The position numbers and the translations under genes are program-made. DNA of 64,000 bases, taken from Pseudoips prasinana. Its lineage: Eukaryota > Arthropoda > Insecta > Lepidoptera > Nolidae. How positions within the stretch are numbered: position 1 is the stretch's first letter; each line of letters opens with the position of its first letter. The notes beneath the pieces are model-generated. The model was not told the DNA's origin, did no database searches, and saw only the letters and a list, made by a program, of their open reading frames with translations. Below are positions 1 to 10,400 of the stretch, piece after piece. The stretch covers positions 12,529,001-12,593,000 of the forward strand of contig OX621241.1 of NCBI GenBank assembly GCA_951640165.1. The letters are read 5' to 3'.

Positions 1-828
1 ATCATCGGCAGACGAGTTGCAGGTGATGGTAACAAATATGCATGAAGCTTTTGAAAGAAGAGGGATGAAAATGAATGTTGGTAAGACGAAAGTAATGGTA
101 TTTGAGAGGGATGAATACACGACAGCATGTAATATTGTGATTGAAGGAGAGAAAGTTGAACAGGTGAAAGAGTTTGTATATTTGGGAACTTTGTTTACGA
201 GAGATGGGAAATATGAAAAAGATATTGTTAGAAGAGTAAATGCGGGGAACAGAGTGGATGGGGCACTAAACGCCTTTATGAGTAGCCGGCAAGTCTCAAA
301 GAAGGCTCGACTGGCCGTGCACGATGGAGTGTTAGTGCCAACTTTAATGTATGGAAGTGAAAGTTGGGTATGGCAGAAAAATAATGAAAGTAAAATAAAT
401 GCAGTGGAAATGAGAGCTCTGAGAAGTATGTGTGGTGTGACTTTGAGAGACAGAATTCGAAATACTGATGTAAGAGAGCGTTGTGGTGTGAAAGAGGATG
501 TAGTCACAAATATTGAAAAAGGAATGCTGAGATGGTTTGGCCATTTAGAAAGGATGAATGAAAGAAGATTGACCAAAGAAGTATACATGGCCTGTGTGAG
601 TGGAACAACCGGAAGGGGAAGACCTCGTCGAACATTCTCTGACCAAATCGGAGACGTCCTCAAGAAAGGGCAGGTCAGAAGTACCCTAAACCGGCGAGCA
701 TGTATGAAGAATATAATGACAGTAATCGAGGCAAAAGACGTGTGCAAAGATCGTGACAAATGGAAATCCGTTGTCTCTGCCTACCCCTCTGGGAAACAGG
801 CGTGAGTTTATGTATGTATGTATCTATT
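1..828 (+). mobile_element. RTE-like LINE, 3' part of the reverse transcriptase ORF and tail (5' end outside window)
   Basis: An open frame enters from the left edge and runs to a stop at 803-805. It starts just after the catalytic RT box (S-A-D-E-L-Q) and covers the RT thumb and the C-terminal region of RTE-type elements. Landmarks are a K-T-K-V-M block, F-V-Y-L-G-T-L, Y-G-S-E-S-W, the R-x-L-R-S-M-C-G-V block, [10 protein letters not shown] and a G-R-G-R-P-R-R stretch. The frame has no stop or shift over about 265 codons. A short (TATG)n run at 810-822 fits the microsatellite tail of such elements. A truncated relative lies at 35895-36195. The RTE assignment comes from motif order, not from a search. 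Confidence 0.8.
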
Positions 829-885
829 TGAACACCGATCACGATGCCGAACGAATTAGGCGGTAGCCGCCCAGAACGGGGGTTG
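823..885 (+). repeat. Half copy of the 15518-15756 foldback element
   Basis: The segment starting TATTTGAACACCGATCACGA and ending in a CGGTAGCCGCC-type run matches the right end of the foldback at 15518-15756 and the copy at 24465-24595. Only the right end is present here, directly after the LINE tail. Confidence 0.5.
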
Positions 886-1275
886 TCATTTATGGAACTC
901 CAACCTAACGCTTCGTTGTGAAGGGAAATGGAACTAAATCTTCTAAGTCCTTGCTTTTTTTCGATTGAATTTGATGCGGGATTCAAAACAGTTATAGCAA
1001 TATGCCAGAACGTGCCTACTTGCTCAAAGCTTATTTACTGAAGTTAAGGGTTACTGATGTTACAGTACTGGTTAAGAGGGCGATACAAAAAATTGAACCA
1101 TATACTCTCAGATTTTCATCTAGAAAAGTCAGATGCAAAAGCAATATAATGATTGGGACATTAATCTTTGAGAAGCATGATCATTTATTCTTAAATTTTA
1201 ATAAATTCACTTTGCTTTCAATTTACGCGTTCTTTCATAGATTCTATAATAGGTATAATCAATCTATTAACTAAC
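886..1275. other. Downstream IA-2 intron, no gene seen
   Basis: AT-rich sequence between the LINE fragment and the last IA-2 exon in the window. The intron starts at the donor at 1274-1275 (minus strand) and continues left out of the window. No coding exon with the expected PTP signature loop was found here. Confidence 0.5.
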
Positions 1276-1442
1276 CTCCTGAACTCTAGCAATGCTTTGG
1301 TTGACGAAGGTACGCCGTTTTCGGGCCATGAGAGGAAGTGGAACTGCGTAACTGTCCGGGTCTCGCCGGTGCGCTGGTTTTTCAGGTAGAAGCTGCGCAC
1401 CAGATAGTCGTCGCACCATATGTGTTCGCTCACCAGATGCAC
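1276..1442 (-). CDS. IA-2: IA-2 coding exon 19: PTP domain, WPD-loop region
   Basis: A 167-nt exon with a TATAAG acceptor and GTTAGT donor. It codes [20 protein letters not shown] and then [14 protein letters not shown]. The general-acid loop of active PTPs (WPD) reads WPE, in keeping with the family's low or absent phosphatase activity. The exon ends mid-codon (phase 2) before the signature-loop exon, which is outside the window. Confidence 0.96.
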
Positions 1443-4400
1443 CTTATAAAAATAAAAAAAACTTGAGAGGTGTCAAGGGACACCCGGATGGAACGAAGTT
1501 ATTTCTTATTATTTATTATGTACAAAAAACCTGTATACATTCAACAAAAATAATCGTCGCGAGACCACACTGTTCAATGCGATATTTCGCATTTCTATTG
1601 AAATGAAAATATCTGGCTTGCTTTCTATAATTCTATAAGAGAGAGAGAGAGAGAGACAGACAGAGAAACATGCGCACGCCGCACAGCTGCTTCGTTCCAA
1701 AATAGTTGAAGTAAGCTTGTCAGGTCCTAATTCTGGCGTTTTTGGACGGTTTATATATAACTTTGAAGACTAACTTTGGTATGTTCCAAAAGTCTCATAA
1801 AGTTAAAACAAGTCTGCTCCATATATTTATATGAAACAATGAAATGAAATAATGAAATTGATTCAGCACTTGGGTATTAACATACACTTGTACTTGTCAA
1901 GTTCACAATGGAGTACATAAACATAGTCGAATATAGTATAAAAATTACGAAAATATAATTAGTCTAAAAAAATTAATCTATTATTTTGAAATTTAGTTGT
2001 ACAATATGCTATCTGTATATATTTCTTGTGTTGTAAGAAATATATATTTAAATAACTCACCATCATTAATAATAATATAACAGTGTAGGTATATAGAGCC
2101 ATAGGCAGATGTTCCCACCAGTCCGTAAGTTATCGGCGAGGTAATGCAACTAGGCTCGCGGTCAGTTATTGATAACCGCCAAAAAATTCAAATTATGACA
2201 GTCTGTTTTGTTTCGTGATTGTTAAGTATGTAAAATATTAAATAATGTTCTGATATAAGCATAGCCCAGCTACCAAAGTCGATGAGTTTAATAGCACGTG
2301 AGTAATGCTAGAAACTCCCATGCTTGCGGTGGTTCCACAGGTATATCTCACCTCGTAGATATGATAGAGCTCAGATCCTTCCTCAGGCCAGTAGCGATGG
2401 CAGAGTTGTTGTCCATTCTCCGTGAGCCGAGTCAACATCACCATGACTACGCTGCCTTGCTCCCACACCATCTGCCAAAAGTCTGGAGCCGTGTGGGCCA
2501 TTGGGCCTGCTGCAGCGATGTAGGCTGGATTACGAGGATCGTGATCGGTCTGCAAAAATATATAAATTTTGTATTGGCACATTTTCAATCAGTTCAATCG
2601 AATGTTTTTTTGATTTAGCATAAGCGTGCTTGACCGCAGATTATGATGATCCGGATTGTTTCCGTGGTTTTGCCTAAAAGTGTTGTTGGCATTTCATTAC
2701 CACAGTCATTCTCAGAAGTAACCCAAAGCTAGGATGGTGGAGATATTCCGACAAGTCCTAGTCCAGCGACGATGATTAGTCTCCGTTGAAATTATTATGT
2801 TGTTTTAAGTTTAACGGGATTGAAAAATGATTCTAAAGACAACAAGTAACAAGTTATGGTAAAAAAAGAAATGTCGTCGGTGTTTTAATTTCTACAGGCT
2901 AATTTGTTTTCTTTTTTAATATGGTTTTTATTTATTTTTAAAGCTAATCTTTACTGATGAAAAGCACGGGCCTAAAACCTAAAAAATATGTTTTCGGAGA
3001 CTATATATAAAACTACCTTCAATTTCTACCTTAACCACTGCGTCACATGCGCTGTCAATTATACAGCTACGCTTAGCTTTACGTTTCCCCATCACACATA
3101 TTTTCCTTAAACACAATTAAGATGTCCGTCTTCAAAAAGTCTGTGGCCAAAATTATCTTCTGGTATTCTGCTACGTTATAAAAAGTAGGCATGGTATAAG
3201 GCTAACAACAAAAATACTCCCTCGTTGGTCTACCGGTTCTCAGAATTAGCCTGGAGGTCGGAAGCTGGCTTCGAGGTACGAAGGTGTATTACCACCTTCG
3301 TACCTCGAAAAGCACGTAAAGCCGTATGCCTTGTACCTGACATCTTTACGGTCGTGACGGCTAGTCGTGCGTCGCATCGAACAATGAGAGTGGAAATAAG
3401 GGAATAGAAAGTGCACTTGTTTTTCGTGACTGTGCACTATAATGTAGTAATAATAAGTTGATAGTTTTCAATGAAATAGGTCGCCGTGGTCATAATTCGA
3501 CCAGGAATATTAATTAAAAAAACAGAAATTAACTAATTATAAACAGAGTTAAAATTATAAATCGAATAGAATGCATTCGAATTTCAATTTATTTATACTC
3601 TGATCAAAAATTTGTTCGTAAAGTCATCGAACGCTACATTTCTGTCGCAAACAAACCTAGAATATATATAATATAACCTTTATATTCAAAACGTAAAAAC
3701 GAAAGATTCGAAAGATGTAGCTCTGTCCCTTGGACCATACGAAAGCCTGTACCCCAAAAGGTATTGCCTTACTTATAACTAGGTTTCAACATTTGTTTAG
3801 TATATTAACATATTAATTTAAGGATACTTTGCAAGTAAGCTTTAACATACAATTAAAGAAAAAGGCAATAACCCAAATGTAGGAGATTGTTATTAGCAGA
3901 AAGAGTCAAAAGGTATTTATCAAAGTAGACTGAAAGTTTCCCATTATAATTCATTACTTAAGTTTGGAAACGTATACCTACTGGCTTCCACGTCACCCAT
4001 AGACAGCGAGTGTAACTGCTGGAGTTTTGTTACTCTAGCAATACTAATTACACAAATAAAATTCAATAATTCTATTTGACTAATGTCGTCTAATGTTGAT
4101 ACTGACAGAATGATAAAGAAAAAATACTAAGCACTGTATGTTATGGATTTATTATAATAACAAAATCAGGATATGTGTATATATAATTAGGAAACAGTTT
4201 TAACGTCGAATAATAGAAGAATATTTATTTTTGACATACATAATTTATTAACTTAACAGCTTCCAAAACAAAACATGATGAGGGCACAGTCAGTACATAC
4301 TACCTATATGTAGCATAAGCTGCAGCAAAAAGGGATTTGCTGCAGCTCTGGTATTCTAGATAGCCCCGTTTGGAACTAAATATTTAGCTGTTAAGGTTGC

Positions 4401-7400
4401 GCCACTTGCGATTTCTCCATTGGTCGTATACTCCGTCGTTTCTGATAGACCACATCGTCGGATTAGGAGCATCCTTCCAGCCTGTGTAGTACACGTCCCA
4501 ACCGACATGTTGCCCATACCAGTCCATTTCGCACCAAAACTGTGCAGTTAGGCTTTTTTTGAAGAACCACGCAATCTTATCACCAGGTTTAACCCATACA
4601 CCGTCATTGCCTCCTATTTTTCTGTTTGCGTCGGCACACCACATATGTGCGTGATGCTTCCCCTCGTTATAGACCTCGACGAGCCAGAACCCTTCTTTCT
4701 CTTCTGCAAGGCTGATGATGGTACCTAGCGCGGAGGTGGCTCCACCTATCACACCCCACGCAAAACTGTGCACCGACGCCAGCTGCGTCATCGCCAGCGC
4801 TGCTACTACTAGCATGTACTTGAAATTCATGGCGTAAATTTTCTCTCTTGGCTATAAGTGAAAACATAAAAACAATTAAGTACCTATTTACGATTAAAAT
4901 TTAATTTAATATAAATCACAATAGTAACATAACTTACCGTACTAATAGTAGACAGACGATTCTGAAGCACACTGCGAACTGAATTTTAATGAGATACATA
5001 GCGTTTACATATTGTGAATAGGAGGAAAAAAATTTGTAATACTCAGAGTATACCTACATACCTACTAATATAATTGTTATAGTTTTAATCAATATCCGAG
5101 GTTTTTTAAAGGGAATCAGAACTCGAAACCTGTTCAACTACAGCGAGGCATTAGATGGGGAGATGTCACACGAATATCTCGAAAACTGTTCACTTTGCAT
5201 TAGGAGATATCTTCATAATTCTGTACTAGAAACGCATCAATGTCACTGGTGAGCACATCAATCACCTTCGAACCTTCCTTGCACATCATAGCTCGTAGAA
5301 TAGACGGCCACTGGGGTAGAAAGATCCTTGAGTGGCAACCATGAACCGGAATCTACGTAAGCAAACATCTACAGTATGTGATTAGAAAAGCGTTACGTAC
5401 ATACTGCTGAAAGAAAGGAGGATAAACTGCGTCAGAAGATTTTGTTTCAAAAAGTTAATTTTTTTTAATGACGGGCCTGTTGGCATTTTTGGCAAATGTT
5501 TGCTTTTCACGCCGGAGGTCGTGAGTTCGAATCCCACACAGAACAGATATTTGTGTCCATGAACATGTCTGTTTGTCCTGAGTCTGGGTGTAATTATCTA
5601 TATAAGTATGTATTTACAAAAAATCTGGTTTCCATAGTACAAGCTCTGCTTAATTTGGGATCAGATGGTCGTGTGTAAATAACGTCCCAGGATATTATTG
5701 TTATTAAAAATTTAGAGTTTCATTAATTTCTTAAAACCGTTTTGTTTTGTTACTAGAAAAATTTAAATTTTATTCAATGAGGGTCCAGTGTCACTGAAAT
5801 TGCTGTATTAGTACCTTCGGAACATTATTTGTTTGTATCATCAACTGACTCAGTCTTCGCTGGGTTTTTTGTTATATAATTTTGCAATCTATCTAGAGCA
5901 ATACGTAAGTTAACGAAGAACACTTTCCTGGAAAATTTCTTCTGACGCAGTGGTTTTATCCTTATTTGTTCAATAGACACGTGACGCTTTTCTAATCACA
6001 TACAGATGTTTGGTGACGTCGATATATTCCGTCACTATCTGAAGTCAATACGACTTTTTTAGTATTATAATTTGTCTTTGAATGACTCGTTGGTGTAGCA
6101 GTACCGAGTTCAACCGCAGGTATTGGTGTACTGGGTTCAAATCCCAGGTCGGTCAAAAAGCGTTTTTGGGGAATTTTTGGCAAAAAAATATAGCAGCAAA
6201 CTGGAGTCAGAAAATTGAAGGTGTAATGTATGCCCGTTCTTTGGACCGCACATGTCGGTACTGAACTTGATTTTGCGCTACAGTCGAATATAATAACTGT
6301 CTCAATGCACTCGGGGAACACCTGTGTTAGCTCACAAACTCGAGTACTATATGATCTGCATTATTGGTTTTTCCCCATTAAGAATAGCCGCCGTAGTCAT
6401 AATGCAGCCAGGAGCACTAAACAGTGAAGTAGAACATAATCATATTAGCGGAAAGACGCCCACAACTGGACAAGGGCCTGCCCCATGGATCTCTACTATG
6501 GCCGATCTTGCGCTACCCGCGTTCAGCGGCTTAATCATTGCATGATCGTGGAACCACCGTGTGGGGGGCTTGTTTATGCAGCGTCTTCCATCGACACTCA
6601 AGAACCATTCTGCCCTAGTCAGCGGCCATCGGTTCTACGAGATATGTGCACCCGGTGCCACTTCAGATCACGGAGGGATATTCCGAACATATCCCTCTCC
6701 TTTGCTCGAAGTGAGTGACACTGATCTCTCGACACTGATACAACGATTTCTATTATCAACCTACCTTGTTGGATAGTCTGTCCTAGGTAAATATAATTGT
6801 CAACAATTGCGACAGTATGAACTTTTGTAATTTTATCCATATTCAATATAGACCCAGTTGTTGAGAGACTGTATATATGTGTTTGAGCCATGATTACTAT
6901 AATCGAAGGTATCAAGGTAATAGAATTAAATGTGATCGATGTGCTCGCCATTGGAATTGATGCCTTTCCAGTCCAGAAATAAGAAAATATCTCCGAATGC
7001 GGAGGAGTTTTGGAGATACTAGTATGACATCTCCTTGTCTCATGCTGCGCTGCAGTTGAATATGTTTCGAGATGTGATCCCAGAGTCGGACGAGCACGGT
7101 GGCGTTCTCGTACAAATAATTTAACCTCGATATACCGGTAGCCGATGTGGCACCTTTTAAATGGCCTCAGCAAGGCCCAGGTTATGATCAAACCAATACC
7201 ACTTTCCATATAAGCCAAAAAAAGGATTTTTAAGCAATTTTCTGCGATAATAATTTAGGTAACAAGTATACGATAATAATATATTACTGTATCTATCATT
7301 GGACTCGTAGTCATGGTGTGATGGCTGTACAACTCGTTTATTATATTAAAATTTTGCTGTTTTTATTCCCATAGCCCTTTAAAAAGCCTCGGATGTTGAT

Positions 7401-10400
7401 TAAAACTAGAGCAATTATATAAGAATGAAGCTACTCAGTGTTTTACAATTTTTTTTCCTCCTATTCACAATATATAAACGCTATGTGTCTCACTAAAACT
7501 GAGTTCGCAGTGTGCTTCAGAATCGTCGGTCTACCATTATTACGGTAAGTTATGTTACTATTGAGATATATATTAAATTAAATTTTAATTGTAAATAGGT
7601 ACCTTATAGTTTTTATGTTTTCACTTATAGCCAAGAGAGAAAATTTACGCCATGAATTTCAAGTATATGCTAGTGGTAGGAGCCCTGGCAATGACGCAGC
7701 TCGCATCGGTGCACAGTTTTGCGTGGGGTGTGATAGGTGGAGCCACCTCCGCGCTAGGCACCATCATCAGCCTCGCAGAAGAGAAAGAGGTCTGGCTCGT
7801 AGAGGTCTATAACGAGGGGAAGCATCACGCACATACATATGTGGTGTGCCGACGCAAACATAAAAATAGGAGGCAATGATGGTATATGGGTTAAACCGGG
7901 TGATAAGATTGCGTGGTCCTTTAAAAAAAGTAAAACTGCCCAGTTCTGGTGCGAAATGGACTGGTATGGGCAACACGTCGGTTGGGACGTGTACTACTCG
8001 GGCTGGAAAGATGCTCCCAATCCGACGAAGTGGTCTATCAGAAACGACGGAGTATACGACCAATGGAGAAATCGCAAGTGGCGCAACCTTAACAGCTAAA
8101 TATTTAGTTCCAAACTACCAGAGCTATCAGATCTAGAATACCAGAGCTGCAGCAAATCCCTTTTTTCTTTAGCTTATACTAAGATAGTACTGATAGTGAC
8201 CTCATCATTTATTGTTTTGGAAAGCTGTTAAACTAATAAATTATGTATGTCAAAAATAAATATTATGTTATTTCTACTTTTAAACTTTTCCTAAATTATA
8301 TATGTATTCTGATTTTGTTATTATAATAAGATCGAAGATAAGATTTGAGTATTAACAACATAAGTTCCACGCTAGAGAGATCGACAATGAGTGAAGTCGC
8401 TTTAGAGCACTACAGCAGATCACATCAGTTTTCTGCATGTTACTAGCGTATCTGCTCTTGCCGTTGCTGTTTTTAGAAGGAGGTTTTAGAATTAAGTGAT
8501 AGATACTCACAATAGTAGAAGCATTGATGTAATCAGATCCAAGATGGTTGGACAGTGTGTTGAGCGTGACCCTGGAGTGATCGTAGGGCAGAACCTCAGC
8601 GTAGCGGTTCTTTCCAGTGTTGTCAGCTTTATGGGCAGCATTAGCGGCACAAGGCTCGGCTTCGTAAGCGCAGAGGGCACGCCACTCCTGCTCTAGTCGG
8701 TCTTTGTTGCGTAAGTGATCTTCCATGTATGCCTGGCGACATTCAAAAACATTTTGTATATTGAGGTCTCTATGTTATTGCTCCTGCAGTAGACTACTTG
8801 GCTCGCAGAACTACCGCAACTGTCTGGATTTGAAACTCATTTGTCCCCAATGCTTTGTCAATTAAGCTACGGTGAAATTTTAGCAACCTAACAGAATAGG
8901 TTGTCGAAATCTATTATTCTCTTTCTATTTCAATTTCTTACAAAATAGTAGCAAAGCAACGTGACAGTGTAGGAAAAAAAGGATTTCTTACCAAAACAAT
9001 ATGTCCAGTAGAGATGTCCATGTTGGTCAAAGCCGGTTCCTCACTCCTGAAAAGATCACAAAATTTTTTATCCGTAACACCGCCGTCCGAAATTCCTGTA
9101 ACTGGAAATTGATTGTCTTCGTGTTTATGAAAATACTTGTAAAACAGTACAGACTTTGTGCTCTAATAATTTCCTGATTGTTAAATCGGTTTTATACAAT
9201 TTTCACATTTGAGCTCACCAGGATGAAGTACTGGATCGAGTTGATGGTGAGTTGCCTTCAGGTTCTCGTGATAGGGAGGTGATCCGCTGAGGAGGTTCAG
9301 CCGGGTGTGGGGGCGCTGCTGTCGTCTGCTGACCTGACCACTTGCCCGACATCCGGGCACGGCACAACTCCTGAAACATCATTGAATTGTATGTAAATAC
9401 GATTTGATTTCGTTCAATTTGTAATAACTTTTCAGTTTCAGCTAAAGACACTTAAAATAAACCTATTTTTCACTACAATTTAGAAAGTGAAAATAAGTAT
9501 CTAAGCTATAAAGATAAATCTTTAACAATCTATGAACATATAAGAAAGGATTATACCATTACCACATGAAGTAAAATATTGCAATATGTACCTGATAATC
9601 CCTGGTAGCTTCAGCATCTATCTCAGCAGCTGAAGAAAGGCCTTGCATTTTTGCATTCTTGTTGGAGCTTAAGTCTCTCTTTAACATGAAGGCAAAGATC
9701 ACTCCCCCTATGAGCAGAACGGACCCGCTGCCCACAAGAGCTATAACGACCGGCACATCCATTCCCCAGAATTTTGTTTGTTCAAGCTGGCGACTCACGG
9801 GACGTTTGGTCTATAATGAGAAGTAAGCAATGTTTCAGGGTTATTGCAAATACATGGCACTAGTTAAGCGTTTTTGCTTTAAGGTAATGAGTTGAACTAA
9901 CGTCATAACCAATTAAATTAACGTCATAAAAAATTAAATTGTAACATTATTTGTATTGAATGAATTCCGGTATTTAAATGCTTTAATAATTAATTTAGGT
10001 AAGAGATTTTGAGTCTGAAGTACCTATAGGTAATAAAAAAATAAAACATTTCAGGTCATTGAATACTAAATGTTGTTTCATCATTACTCTTAAGAATAAC
10101 TCTTACCCTATCGCCTACTCCAGTAGAATATATTTCGGCTCCAGTCTCGCGACGCAAATCATCTTTAATTTCAGCTGAAATTAAGAATTTATATCAATAT
10201 CACTATATATTAAAATCAGATATGAAAAAAAAACATGATAACTATTTTTACACTTCTATAGATTAGTCTACAATATAATAGTTGACACTTTTGTTACATT
10301 TATATATAAATAATGTAAACTAATAACGCACGGATGTATATCTATGTACATTTATATATACACATAGCTCATAGAAAACTTTCGGTGACGATAACACGAG

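Larger units (their letters stand above)
4144..5116 (-). repeat. Left arm of inverted segmental duplication (S1-like gene copy A)
   Basis: The whole transcription unit, from about 270 bp upstream of the leader exon to beyond the poly(A) signal, is repeated in reverse at 7376-8331. Outer homology ends near 4144 and inner homology near 5116 (CCTTTAAAAA...CCTCGGAT on the gene strand). The arms are highly similar, suggesting a recent duplication. Confidence 0.88.
7376..8331 (+). repeat. Right arm of inverted segmental duplication (S1-like gene copy B)
   Basis: Reverse counterpart of 4144-5116. It includes promoter, leader exon, intron, coding exon, 3' UTR with AATAAA (8255-8260) and some downstream sequence. 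Confidence 0.88.

Noticed and set aside
1638..1656. (GA)n tract as a regulatory GAGA element
   Set aside because: A short dinucleotide run inside an intron with no other promoter signal.
2298..2618. 106-codon plus-strand ORF
   Set aside because: Antisense of IA-2 exon 18.
4384..4830. Diapausin or killer-toxin-like antifungal peptide
   Set aside because: That type is short with six cysteines; this protein has two conserved cysteines and a longer Trp-rich domain.
7652..8099. Copy B of the S1-like gene as an intact two-exon gene with an intron spanning the shift
   Set aside because: There is no GT-AG pair near 7820-7850 that would restore the frame; direct comparison with copy A shows a simple 4-bp insertion.
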